Origin: a virus
Direction: 5' to 3' (one strand)
Virus record (IMG/VR): IMGVR_UViG_3300037264_008235
Location: 1-64,000 of that record
Length of the DNA: 64,000 nucleotides
Part shown: positions 26,244 through 33,853 of the stretch, piece after piece
Numbering within the stretch: the stretch's first letter is position 1
Layout of the letters: each line of letters begins with the position of its first letter
Notes under the pieces: generated by a model
What the model was told of the DNA's origin: nothing
The model's database searches: none
The model's input: only the letters and a program-made list of their open reading frames with translations
Made by a program: the position numbers and the translations under genes

Positions 26244-26254
26244 AGCGGGTGGGG

Positions 26255-29200
26255 TCATTCCTCACCCGGCTCTCGGTTACGTTCGCCGGGACCCTCCGAC
26301 CAGTGAGCGTCTTGCGTCGCGAGCGCGATACCGCGGTACTCGATCTTCCGGCCCGAGTGGCGGGAGGATTTCCGCTTCTCGAGCCCGCGCTCGGAGAGGC
26401 GGAGGCTGAACGCGGTCTGGGTCAGCGGGTCCTCTCCGCGCTTGAGAGCCCAGTTCCTGTAGTCGCCGTACAGGTCTGAGGCGAAGGCGGCGGCGTGGGG
26501 GGAGAGGGCGCAGCGGTCGGTGATCCACTCCCCGACGACGTCCTGTTCCGAGCGGTACTCGGCGGTGGCCTCCCGGACGGCCTCCGGATCCCGGAGCCCG
26601 CCGGCGAACCAGGCGACCGCGCCGCGGACGATCCAGGCGAGGATGCCGGGCGCCTCGGCGCGGAGCTTCTCGGGCAGCTCCGGGTCGCGCTCGGCCTCCG
26701 GGACGACGACGGAGAACGGGATCAGGCGGATGCGGCGCCAGATCCCGACGTCGGTGCCGCGGACGTCCGGTTTATGGTTGGCGGCGAGCCAGACCTTGTG
26801 GGTCGGCTCGAAGGACCAGAAGTCCTCCCGCATCCGCCTCGCCTTGATCAGGTCCCCGCCGGTGATCTCCTTGACGATGGCCTCGGCCATCGCGCGGCCC
26901 TCCCCGACCTCGATGGTGGAGACGAGGCGCTTGCCGTGCAGGTCGGCGAGCTCGGTCGGGTGGTGCTCGCCGCGCTTGGCCAGGAGGAGTTCCGGGGGGG
27001 CCTTGTCGGCGTAGTCGGTTCCGAGGACGTGCTGGAGCGCGCCGAGCCAGGTGGAGTTGTGGGTCGGGACCATTCCCTCCCCGACGAGGTAGAGGTGGGA
27101 AGGGGAGTCGACCTCGACGCAGCGGACGGGGACGGGAGCGACGGGGTAACAGGCGACGACTGACCGGAAGAGCGGGAGCGAGCGCGGGCGGCAGGCGCCG
27201 AGTTTGCGGGGCGAGGAGAAGACGTCCAGTCCGGGGACGGTCGTGAAGATCACGCGGAACTTCGGGCCGTGGTCGACGCCGTTCAGGCGCGCACGGCCTT
27301 CGGAGAGCGTCGGGCGGAGGCCGAGGGAGCGGGCCAGCTCGAGGACGCCGTTGGCCAGCGCGCGGGAGGTCGAGCAGTACTCGCATTGCGCCTGCCGCTT
27401 GAGCGCGTGGCCGTCGGAGTCCATCAGTCCCTGAAGGAGCGCGAGTCGCTGTCGGGCGGAGGCGCGCAGGTAGGCGGGCGGGACGTGTTTGTTGTCGAGG
27501 ACTTCCGCGCGGGCGAGCTTGGCGCGCGCGGAACCTCCGCGCATTCCGCAGCCGTAGCGGCGTTCCGTGGTGCGGAACGTAAGTGTCCGGCCTCGGCCCT
27601 TCACTCTCCCGAATGAGCAGAAGTACCCGGCGTTGGAGAACCGGCCGGCGACGTGGCCGGAATCGTCCTCGTGAGTAGCGATCTGCGGTCCTCCGGTCGA
27701 GCCGTTGCCGAGCCAGTAGCCGAGGACGTACGGGTCGAGCGGGAGGTCCGCGTCCGGCAGCGTTAGGGCGCCGGCCATCGCGACGCGCCAGCGGTACTCG
27801 GTCCCGCCGCGGCAGGCTCCGGTTGTGGGCCGGACGCGGACGACGACGTTGTCGGCGATCTCTCGAGTCATCCGGGTCGATTCCCGGCCGACGTAGTCGG
27901 AGACGCGCCACTCGTGCTCGGCGTCGGCGACGACGGAAGTACCGTCGGAGAATCGGACGCGGAAGCAGGGTCGGTCCGTCCACGTATCGGAGAGCGCCAG
28001 GACTCGGCAAGGCACGCCGCGTTCATCGAATACGAGATCTCCTGGCCGGAGCGCGCCCTGCGTCGTCCACCCCGTAGGAGTCGGAATGTAAGTGTTCAAG
28101 CAGCACGCTTTTCCGTTGGCGCCCGTCCCGTAGCAGAAGAAGAGGGCGTGGTCGCGGACGGAGCCGGTGGCGGAGTACCCGGCGGCGCGCTGTAGGTACT
28201 CGATCAGGAGGCGGTTCGGTTCCCAGGAGGTCCCCTCGGTCGTGACCAGCTCGCGGCCGAAGATCCGGTCGAGGAACCGTTCCCAGATCGGCGCGGGCGC
28301 GGCGGGGTCGAAGGGAGTCGGGCAGAGCTTGGTGATCATGTCCGCCTTGGCGTGCGGGCGGAGGGCGCCGGAGCGGAGGTCGACGACGCCGTTGGGGCAG
28401 CAGAGGGCCCAGGGGTCGCGGTCGAGGAGGTCGGGGAGGACGGCGACGCGGGAGCGGGCCATCTCGGCGGCGTTGCTCGATCCGGCGCGGGAGAGGGACT
28501 TGACCGCCCAGCGGGCGAGGGCCTTGGCCTCGGCGGGAGTCGCGGCGTCCAGGGCCTCACGGAAGATGCCGCGGACGGAGCGGAGGGCGCGGCGCTCGAT
28601 CTCCCCGGTCCGGTCGGGGCACCAGCGGGCGCCGTCCCAGGCGAGCCACTTGTTCCACGGGTAGCAGAAGCGGAGGTCCTCTCCGTGGTCGCGCACGAGG
28701 CGGGCGGCGTTGCCGGAGTCGGAGAACCGCTCGCTGTCCGGGCCGGGGAGGGGGGCGGGGGTCGCGGCCGTCGCCGGGGCGGTCCCGTTCCCGCCGGCGT
28801 CGCCGGAGCCGGCGGTCGCGTGCGGGCGCGGAGCGCCGAACCCCTCTCCGGCGAGGGCGCGGGCGGCGGCGCGGAAGTCGCCGCCGTGCTCGAGCAGGGA
28901 GAGGACCTGGAACGGGCTGTAGGCGTGGCGCGGCTCGAACGGTTTCCAGGAGGGGGAGAAGACGTAGAGGAGCGGGACGCCGTCGATCTCCCGGACGGTG
29001 GCGTCGATGCCGCGGGTGCGGGCGCCCGGGCGGCGCCAGTGCTCGATCCCGCCGGCGGCGGAGCGGGCGAGGACGGCGCCGCGGCGCTCGAGGAGGGCGC
29101 GGACGTTCCCGCGGCGGTTGTAGTCGTCCCCGGGGCGGTCGGTCCGGTCCGAGCGGGCGGAGCCGGACTCGACCTGCCGCTCGCTGGAGCCGGCCCGGCC

Positions 29201-29818
29201 GGCGACGCCGGCGGCGACGAGGCGGGCGGTCCGGGTGGGTTCGGGGAGGAGGACGCGGAACGCGCCGGTCCGGGCGACTCCCTGGACGGTGGCGCGGGGC
29301 GAGTAGAAGAGGCGGGCGCGGTCGAGGACGGGGGTCTGGTCGACGGAGAGGCCGCCGGAGTCGCCGAAGGGGAGGAGCTCGTGCACGGCGGTCTCTACGA
29401 GGAGCGCGGCGCCGCGGGCGGCGTCGTCCTGGAGGTCGCCGTCGGGCTCGGGCTCGTCGAGGACGAAGACGGCGCGGAGCCCGCGCGGGGTGCGGTGGGA
29501 GAGGTTGAGGAGCGGGGCCAGGAGGCGCTCGGCGGCGGCGGCGACGTTCTCCGGGACGGCGGAGTGGACCCACTCGGACTCGCCGGCGGGGGGCGGGGTC
29601 AGGTAGTCGAGGTCGACCACGACGGCGGAGGAGGAGCGCCAGGCGTCGCGGGAGCGGCGGTCGCCCTCGAACTCGAAGGGGGCCCACCAGGCCTCGTCGC
29701 CGGCGTGGGCGCCGACGAGGGAGGCGAGCGAGCGGACGGGGTCGGCGGGGTCGAGCGGGACGCGGCGGCCGTCGGGGCGGCGGAGGCCGAGGCCGAGGGT
29801 GACCGCGCGGGGTTTCAA
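26255..29818 (-). CDS. primase/SF3 helicase interrupted by an intein
   Basis: 1187-residue precursor from a TTG start (TTGA overlap, GAGGAGGAA ribosome site); about 836 residues after splicing. The N-terminal 200 residues look like an archaeo-eukaryotic primase (VVVDLDYLTPP, HRTPRGLRAVFVLDE). A D5-type domain follows (FCYPWNKWLAWDGARWCPD), then an SF3 helicase with the P-loop GTGANGK-ST, Walker B LVSTIEVGEG and motif C VWLAANHKPDVRGTDVGIWR. A 351-residue intein separates Lys and Ser of the P-loop, so splicing is required for activity. Function: primer synthesis and strand unwinding at the adjacent origin. Confidence 0.88.
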   Translation of the reverse strand: MKPRAVTLGLGLRRPDGRRVPLDPADPVRSLASLVGAHAGDEAWWAPFEFEGDRRSRDAWRSSSAVVVDLDYLTPPPAGESEWVHSAVPENVAAAAERLLAPLLNLSHRTPRGLRAVFVLDEPEPDGDLQDDAARGAALLVETAVHELLPFGDSGGLSVDQTPVLDRARLFYSPRATVQGVARTGAFRVLLPEPTRTARLVAAGVAGRAGSSERQVESGSARSDRTDRPGDDYNRRGNVRALLERRGAVLARSAAGGIEHWRRPGARTRGIDATVREIDGVPLLYVFSPSWKPFEPRHAYSPFQVLSLLEHGGDFRAAARALAGEGFGAPRPHATAGSGDAGGNGTAPATAATPAPLPGPDSERFSDSGNAARLVRDHGEDLRFCYPWNKWLAWDGARWCPDRTGEIERRALRSVRGIFREALDAATPAEAKALARWAVKSLSRAGSSNAAEMARSRVAVLPDLLDRDPWALCCPNGVVDLRSGALRPHAKADMITKLCPTPFDPAAPAPIWERFLDRIFGRELVTTEGTSWEPNRLLIEYLQRAAGYSATGSVRDHALFFCYGTGANGKACCLNTYIPTPTGWTTQGALRPGDLVFDERGVPCRVLALSDTWTDRPCFRVRFSDGTSVVADAEHEWRVSDYVGRESTRMTREIADNVVVRVRPTTGACRGGTEYRWRVAMAGALTLPDADLPLDPYVLGYWLGNGSTGGPQIATHEDDSGHVAGRFSNAGYFCSFGRVKGRGRTLTFRTTERRYGCGMRGGSARAKLARAEVLDNKHVPPAYLRASARQRLALLQGLMDSDGHALKRQAQCEYCSTSRALANGVLELARSLGLRPTLSEGRARLNGVDHGPKFRVIFTTVPGLDVFSSPRKLGACRPRSLPLFRSVVACYPVAPVPVRCVEVDSPSHLYLVGEGMVPTHNSTWLGALQHVLGTDYADKAPPELLLAKRGEHHPTELADLHGKRLVSTIEVGEGRAMAEAIVKEITGGDLIKARRMREDFWSFEPTHKVWLAANHKPDVRGTDVGIWRRIRLIPFSVVVPEAERDPELPEKLRAEAPGILAWIVRGAVAWFAGGLRDPEAVREATAEYRSEQDVVGEWITDRCALSPHAAAFASDLYGDYRNWALKRGEDPLTQTAFSLRLSERGLEKRKSSRHSGRKIEYRGIALATQDAHWSEGPGERNREPGEE
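27056..28108 (-). mobile_element. class 3-type intein with LAGLIDADG homing endonuclease
   Basis: Precursor residues 571-921. It begins with Ala, not Cys or Ser (ACCLNTYIPTPTGW), and ends in VPTHN before a Ser. Block B is VVADAEHEWRV, block F is VPVRCVEVDSPSHLYLVG and block G is MVPTHN. The Trp of HEW, Cys of RCVEV and Thr of PTHN form the WCT triad that defines class 3 inteins, which splice through the block F cysteine. The homing part has two LAGLIDADG helices, VLGYWLGNGSTGGP and ALLQGLMDSDGHA, so it may still spread. Confidence 0.82.
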
Positions 29819-30189
29819 TCTTCCTCCTCGTCGTCGCGGAAGTCGGTCTCGCCGCGCTTCTCGATGATCTCTACGCACTTGGCGCGCTGCTTCTCGGAGA
29901 GGGAGCGCCCGGAGCCGACCTGGCGGGTGATCGAGTCGGCGAACTCGGATTCCCAGTCGGAGAGGCCGCCGTAGTCGGCGAGCTGGTCGGAGAGGTCGCG
30001 GTCGGGCCAGCCGGCGGGCCCGGCTGGCGCGCCGGGGCGCGGGCCGGCGCTGGCGAGGTTGTCCGGGTCCTGGCGGGCCCAGGAGAGGAAGCGGCCGCAG
30101 GCGCGGCACTCCTCGCGGAGGTGGGCCGTCCCGTCCGCGAAGGCTTCCCAGCGGACGCGCGTCCGCTCGTGAGCGCAAGATCCCGACAA
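29815..30189 (-). CDS. zinc-binding hypothetical protein before the primase
   Basis: About 124 residues from a TTG at 30189; the open frame runs further upstream but across the operator at 30290. Cysteines and histidines in SGSCAHERTRVRW and REECRACGRFLSW suggest a small zinc site. The rest is acidic and helical (YGGLSDWESEFADSITRQV, SEKQRAKCVEIIEKRGETDF). Directly upstream of and coupled to the primase, so it may be a replication accessory factor. Start uncertain. Confidence 0.55.
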   Translation of the reverse strand: MSGSCAHERTRVRWEAFADGTAHLREECRACGRFLSWARQDPDNLASAGPRPGAPAGPAGWPDRDLSDQLADYGGLSDWESEFADSITRQVGSGRSLSEKQRAKCVEIIEKRGETDFRDDEEED

Positions 30190-30289
30190 GCTGACCGCCC
30201 TCGACCGCCGCCGCCGTTTCGATCTGCCGGGTCGCCCCGACCCCGCCGCCGCGCCTCCTCCGGACCGCCCGGACCGGGGGGAGCGCCGC

Positions 30290-30306
30290 CGAATATAACA
30301 CCTGCG
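30290..30306 (+). promoter_or_regulatory. operator/promoter-like site B before the primase operon
   Basis: CGAATATAACACCTGCG, a 17-nt exact copy of site A (22919-22935). It lies upstream of the primase operon, in the same orientation relative to the minus-strand gene as site A. Two identical copies 7 kb apart in GC-rich DNA are unlikely by chance. Confidence 0.6.
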
Positions 30307-30353
30307 CGGGAGAGAAGTGGTAACCGGAGGCGGGCGGGGGCGCGCGCGGAGCG

Positions 30354-30593
30354 TCACGGCGACTCCGTCCGCGGAGTGGCGACGGGTGCCTCATCGCCGT
30401 AGGGATACGTCTGGTAGCGGGAGAACTCGTAGACGTCCTCGTTCCCGCGCCGGCGCCGCTCGTAGAAGTGCCAGACGTCCGGCCCGTAGCAGGAGGCGGG
30501 GAAGACGACGAAGGGCGTGGCCGGACGGCCGGCCCGGAACTCGATCCAGCAGCCGTCGTGCGGCCCGCCGAAGACGCGCCGGGAGCGGGTCAC
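30354..30593 (-). CDS. hypothetical protein, 79 residues (GGPxDG family)
   Basis: GTG at 30593, GTGA overlap with the exonuclease gene. Features GGPHDGCWIEFRAGRPA, then ASCYGPDVWHFYERRRRGNE. A second phage gene at 42162-42392 shares the GGPxDG start and the C-terminal Tyr/Arg-rich strand. The two may be distant paralogues. Function unknown. Confidence 0.6.
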   Translation of the reverse strand: MTRSRRVFGGPHDGCWIEFRAGRPATPFVVFPASCYGPDVWHFYERRRRGNEDVYEFSRYQTYPYGDEAPVATPRTESP

Positions 30594-31279
30594 GGCCGGC
30601 GCGCGGCCTCTCTCAGTTCGCGCGCGCGGCGGAGGAGGGACGCCACGGCCGCGCACTCGGACGCCGGGTCGTGGAGCTCGATCCTGAGCCCGGCGCGCTC
30701 CGCGCAGGTCCTCAGCGACGGCGGCTCGGCGTCCCCGTCCTCGAGGAACGCGGTGGTCGGGTCGAGCGCGCGGCGATGGAACAGGCCGCGGCACCAGTCC
30801 TCGGCCGGGAGCGCGCGGAGGAACGAGAGGTCGAACGACGGGTTCTTCGCCGCGACGACCCACGGACCCCAGGCGGTCCCGTGCTGGTAGGCGTGGCGGG
30901 CCAGGATCGAGACGACGTCCTCCGGTCTGGTCGGGCGGTAGTCCCGCCCGCGCCACCGGACGGTCTCCGCCGGGCCGACGACCTCGGACCGGTGGTCCGC
31001 GCCGCGCTGGACGCGGACGGGCGGATCGCGGACCAGGACCGCGCGCGCGGCCGCGAGCGCCGCCCACAGGCCGGTCCCGTCGTGCAGCGCAACGGCTCCG
31101 TCCTCGCACGAGTAGTTGCCGTCCCAGGTCGGCACGAGGAGGCGGAGCGTCGCGGCGTCCGTCTGCTCAGCGGTCCGCGGCGGGTTCCGGTCGTCGTCCA
31201 GCAGCGCCGCGAGCGCGACGAGCTGGTGGCGGGTCGGGTCGAGGCCGGTGGTCTCCACGTCGATCGACAGGAACCTCAC
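30590..31279 (-). CDS. DnaQ-like 3'-5' exonuclease
   Basis: 229 residues. Asp7 and Glu9 are in SIDVETTGLDP (Exo I), Asp150 in AAKNPSFDLSFL (Exo II) and His203 in ELHDPASECAAVASLL (Exo III). The last metal ligand expected five residues after the histidine is Glu208 instead of Asp. It lies with replication genes, so proofreading or end processing is likely. A 50-residue insert (WDGNYSCEDGAVALHD) follows Exo I. Confidence 0.82.
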   Translation of the reverse strand: MRFLSIDVETTGLDPTRHQLVALAALLDDDRNPPRTAEQTDAATLRLLVPTWDGNYSCEDGAVALHDGTGLWAALAAARAVLVRDPPVRVQRGADHRSEVVGPAETVRWRGRDYRPTRPEDVVSILARHAYQHGTAWGPWVVAAKNPSFDLSFLRALPAEDWCRGLFHRRALDPTTAFLEDGDAEPPSLRTCAERAGLRIELHDPASECAAVASLLRRARELREAARRP

Positions 31280-31596
31280 TCCCCGCCTCCCTTCTCCGTC
31301 GCGGGAGCGGGACGCGGCGGCGAGCAGGTTCCGGCCCCCGGGTCACGACTCGGAGTCGATCGCTCCGGGCCGGTCGGAGCGCCCGCCGCCGGTCCCGCGT
31401 TCTGGAGGTCGTCGAGGTAGCGCGCGAGGGCGCGGAGGCAGTCGGGGGAGAAGACGGTCCCGTCCCGCGGAGCGAAGACGTGGCAGCGCCACTCCGGGTA
31501 CCGCTCGACGACGCCGAGGACGGCGCCGCTTTTCCGGTTCACGACCTGCCGGCCGAAGGTCAGCATGTATCGGCTGCGGAGAACCGGCGCGCTCAC
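31276..31596 (-). CDS. hypothetical protein, 106 residues
   Basis: A beta-rich N-terminus (YMLTFGRQVVNRKSGAVLGV, ERYPEWRCHVFAPRDG) is followed by a helix and a disordered Pro/Gly-rich tail. It overlaps the exonuclease start by 4 nt and the upstream gene likewise, so the four genes form one operon. No family recognised. Confidence 0.6.
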   Translation of the reverse strand: MSAPVLRSRYMLTFGRQVVNRKSGAVLGVVERYPEWRCHVFAPRDGTVFSPDCLRALARYLDDLQNAGPAAGAPTGPERSTPSRDPGAGTCSPPRPAPATEKGGGE

Positions 31597-31931
31597 GTCC
31601 GCGCCTCCGCGTCGAGCGACGGCGGTTGCTGGCCCTCGCGAAGAACCTCGTCGGGCGGTCCCTGCGGTTTCGGCGGTGCCGGCTCTGCCGGCTTCGGCGG
31701 TGCCGGCTCTGCCGGCTTCGGCGCGAGCGCGCGGGCGAGCAACTGCTCCTCGACCGCCTCGATCGCCTTAATCGGGGACTCCGCGGTCGCCTCGACGCCG
31801 CCGCAGCACGCCGTCCAGAAGATCATGTCCTTGCCGCGGAGGAGCGGTCTGATGGAGACGTGCGTCCCCTTGAAGTACGCGGACAGCGCGTCCCCGTTTC
31901 CGGGCGCGAACCTGAGCGACTCGAAAGCCAT
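31593..31931 (-). CDS. hypothetical protein with a KPAEPAPP repeat tail
   Basis: 112 residues from ATG at 31931 with GGAGGG 7 nt upstream; a start five codons earlier is possible. The folded N-terminus (MAFESLRFAPGNGDALSAYF, KGKDMIFWTACCGGVEATAE) is followed by a tandem Pro/Ala/Lys/Glu repeat with three copies of KP(A/Q) units. First gene of the operon that ends with the primase-region exonuclease. Confidence 0.6.
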   Translation of the reverse strand: MAFESLRFAPGNGDALSAYFKGTHVSIRPLLRGKDMIFWTACCGGVEATAESPIKAIEAVEEQLLARALAPKPAEPAPPKPAEPAPPKPQGPPDEVLREGQQPPSLDAEART

Positions 31932-32016
31932 TCCGGAACCCTCCAAAGCGGCGCGCCGCCCGCGCGCCTCCGGGACCTCCGCCAGCCGCCGCCTCTTCCC
32001 GCCCGCCGCGCCGGCT

Positions 32017-32022
32017 ATTATA
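32017..32022 (-). promoter_or_regulatory. leftward -10 box TATAAT
   Basis: Exact TATAAT on the minus strand, about 85 nt before the ATG at 31931. A good -35 at 17 nt is not evident, so this may need a non-standard sigma factor. Confidence 0.4.
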
Positions 32023-32100
32023 AGAGGAAGCGGTTCAAGAGGAAGGGTCCGCGGCGTCCCAAGCGGAGCACGCGCGTAAGTGTAGAGGTGGCGGATTGAT

Positions 32101-32122
32101 AACGCTCAGGCGTTTTTCTTTT
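32101..32122 (+). terminator. short hairpin with T-tract
   Basis: AACGC and GCGTT around a TCAG loop, followed by TTTCTTTT. The stem is only 5 bp, but a T-rich run is striking in this GC-rich genome. It would end transcripts going right from 32.02 kb and shield the rightward operon. Confidence 0.38.
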
Positions 32123-32152
32123 CCGTTTTCCGGTAACGCGCGGCCGGCTTCA

Positions 32153-32182
32153 GGGTATAACACCTACGTAAAGAAAGGACGG
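32153..32182 (+). promoter_or_regulatory. rightward early operon promoter/operator (site C) and leader
   Basis: GGGTATAACACCTACG followed by a 16-nt leader CGTAAAGAAAGGACGG (32167-32182) that is identical to the leader at 46072-46087. TATAAC is a plausible -10. The AAAGGA in the leader is the ribosome site for the gene at 32189, with the same 9-nt spacing as in the second operon. Confidence 0.65.
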
Positions 32183-32188
32183 TGACCG

Positions 32189-32620
32189 GTGAGTTCGATC
32201 AACATGATCAAGGTGGCGGCGCTGGACCGCCCGGTCCTGGCCGCGATCCGGAAGCGGATGGACGAGGCGCTCTCCGCGGTCGGGGTCGAGTTCGGGCTCC
32301 GGATCGTGACCGGGAGGGCGACCTACTCCCCGACGCTGGCGACCTTCAAGGTCGAGGTCGCGACGGTCGGAGCGGACGGGGTCGCGGAGACGCGGGAGGC
32401 GCGGGACTACCGCGAGATGGCCTACGCGTTTGGGCTCGACCCGGCGTGGCTCGGGAAGTCGTTCACCTACGGCGGGAAGCCGGCCGAGATCGTCGGGCTC
32501 AAGCCGAACGCGCGCCGCTTCCCGGTCCTCGTGCGGCAGGGGGAACGGACGTTCAAGTTCACCGCGGACACGATCCGGAACGCGCTGGGCGGGAACGGAG
32601 AGAAGGGAGGCGCGCGGTGA
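32189..32620 (+). CDS. hypothetical phage protein, 143 residues
   Basis: First gene of the rightward operon, GTG start with AAAGGA. The segment EARDYREMAYAFGLDPAWLG and KSFTYGGKPAEIVGLKPNAR then RFPVLV look like a phage protein type common in early regions (Gly-Lys-x-Tyr-x-Ile-x-Gly-Leu turn). Function unknown. Confidence 0.65.
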   Translation: MSSINMIKVAALDRPVLAAIRKRMDEALSAVGVEFGLRIVTGRATYSPTLATFKVEVATVGADGVAETREARDYREMAYAFGLDPAWLGKSFTYGGKPAEIVGLKPNARRFPVLVRQGERTFKFTADTIRNALGGNGEKGGAR

Positions 32621-32931
32621 CTCACGTCAGCCTGACCGACGCCCGCTTCGCGGAGATCGAGGCCCGGGCGCGGGAGGGGGACCGGGCCGCGACCGCGACG
32701 CTGGTCTGCCTCTCGGGCCTGATCCGGAGCGCGGAGCGGGAGATCGAACAGTCGACCGCCTCGATCCGCGACCGGCTCTCCGACGACCTCTACGACGAGA
32801 TGGAGCGGTACCGGATCGAGGAGCGGAAGCGGGCGGAGGACGCGGCGAAGATGCCGCCCTGCGGGCATCCGGAGTGCCTCGGCGGTCCCTGCGCGCGCGG
32901 CGGATCGAGAGAGGCGGTGCGCCGTGGGTAG
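32617..32931 (+). CDS. coiled-coil hypothetical protein, 104 residues
   Basis: GTG with GGGAGG ribosome site, GTGA overlap. Mostly helical and highly charged (RIRDRLSDDLYDEMERYRIE), ending in a PPCGHPECLGGPC segment that could bind zinc. Function unknown. Confidence 0.6.
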   Translation: MTHVSLTDARFAEIEARAREGDRAATATLVCLSGLIRSAEREIEQSTASIRDRLSDDLYDEMERYRIEERKRAEDAAKMPPCGHPECLGGPCARGGSREAVRRG

Positions 32932-33286
32932 CCGGAGGGAGATGCCGCTCGAGGCGGTCAACGACGCGATCGGGAACGCGGAGCGCGCGCTTGGCAGCAC
33001 GAGCGAGGCGCGCCGGCAGGAGGCCGGGAAGTCGGTCGTCGAGCTGGTCGACGAGGCGGAGGGCGGCGCCGACCACGGCGCGCTCCGCTCGGAGCTGATG
33101 TCCGACTTGGTCAACGAGGTCGGGAGCGCGCGGGCGGACGCGCTCCTGATCGCCGCGCTCGGGCGCGCGTTCGCGGAGTCGGAGACCTGGAAGCGGTGGT
33201 CGGACCGGATCGCGGAGGCGGTCGCGGAGCGGCGGATGGAGGACGAGGAGGACCGGCTCGCGAACCGGGAGCACGACGATGGGTAG
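32924..33286 (+). CDS. acidic helical hypothetical protein, 120 residues
   Basis: Overlaps the previous stop. Helical and acidic throughout (AVNDAIGNAERALGSTSEAR, WSDRIAEAVAERRMEDEEDR). No motif recognised. Confidence 0.6.
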   Translation: MGSRREMPLEAVNDAIGNAERALGSTSEARRQEAGKSVVELVDEAEGGADHGALRSELMSDLVNEVGSARADALLIAALGRAFAESETWKRWSDRIAEAVAERRMEDEEDRLANREHDDG

Positions 33287-33566
33287 CGGCGTCGAGAAGA
33301 GGCGCGGGCCCGGACTCGGCGACCTGGACTACGAGGCGGTCCGCGACGAGCGGGCGCCGGAGCGCCCCTGCCCGGACTGCGGCCGGCCGACGCGCGGCCT
33401 CGCGTGGGAGGACGGCGGGACGTTCTCCGGGTGCGAGGACTGCTGGCTGGCGCGGGTCGACGAGCGCGACCGGCCGCCCCCGCCGGGGACGTGGCCGGTC
33501 TCGGCGGAGGACAACGAGGTCCGGGGAGACGATCGAGACTACCTGCGTTTCGGAGGAGACTGGTGA
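33279..33566 (+). CDS. small zinc-ribbon protein, 95 residues
   Basis: RPCPDCGRPTRG and SGCEDCWLARVDERDR form a four-cysteine ribbon. The rest is acidic and Pro-rich. Overlaps both neighbours. Confidence 0.6.
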   Translation: MGSGVEKRRGPGLGDLDYEAVRDERAPERPCPDCGRPTRGLAWEDGGTFSGCEDCWLARVDERDRPPPPGTWPVSAEDNEVRGDDRDYLRFGGDW

Positions 33567-33853
33567 TGGGAGACTGCGTCGCGCTGGAATCGAGGCTGGA
33601 GCGCCTCTGCTTCGGCCTCGAGACGGAAGGGCGCGGGACGGCGCCGAACGGGGACGAGTACGTGATCCGGCCGACGATGTTCGGGTCCTGCGTCAACTGG
33701 GCGCGGCTCCGCCCGACGTCGGACCCGGCCGCGCCGGAGGTCCACGTGGACCCGACGTTCCACGTGACGGTGAACAACGACGGGCGCCGGGCCGCGATCG
33801 CGGCGGCCGTAGAGGACGCCCGCGCGATCGCGAGAGGAGGAGTCGAGAAGTGA
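33563..33853 (+). CDS. hypothetical protein, 96 residues
   Basis: Starts GTG or the adjoining ATG, with GGAGG upstream. Alternating strands and helices (YVIRPTMFGSCVNWARLRPT, PEVHVDPTFHVTVNNDGRRA). No motif recognised. Confidence 0.55.
   Translation: MMGDCVALESRLERLCFGLETEGRGTAPNGDEYVIRPTMFGSCVNWARLRPTSDPAAPEVHVDPTFHVTVNNDGRRAAIAAAVEDARAIARGGVEK

Larger units (their letters stand above)
25839..26254. other. probable replication origin (gene-free, AT-rich, iterons)
   Basis: A 416-nt gene-free region whose base composition differs sharply from the rest. Five copies of GGGGGGAGGGT or its complement lie at 25940, 25962, 26017, 26182 and 26204, with a sixth in the reverse orientation at 26127. 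They form two hairpins (25940-25972 and 26182-26214) that flank an inner inverted pair (26017, 26127) around an AT-rich core at 26044-26100. Two DnaA-box-like TTTTCCACA repeats lie at 26224 and 26235. The region lies between the VRR nuclease and the end of the primase/helicase gene. Confidence 0.7.
31932..32188. other. divergent control region between leftward and rightward operons
   Basis: 257 nt without a clear gene. It contains a leftward TATAAT, an AT-rich T-tract and the operator-like site C that leads the rightward operon. Confidence 0.5.

Noticed and set aside
25896-26258. A 120-codon minus-strand frame across the origin region, with an ATGA overlap at the primase stop
   Set aside because: Codons are A/T-rich in third position unlike every neighbour, and it runs through the iterons and hairpins, so it is better explained as untranslated origin.
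32014-32099. A strikingly basic peptide frame (YYKRKRFKRKGPRRPKRSTR) in the divergent control region
   Set aside because: No start codon or ribosome site upstream within the region; likely chance.
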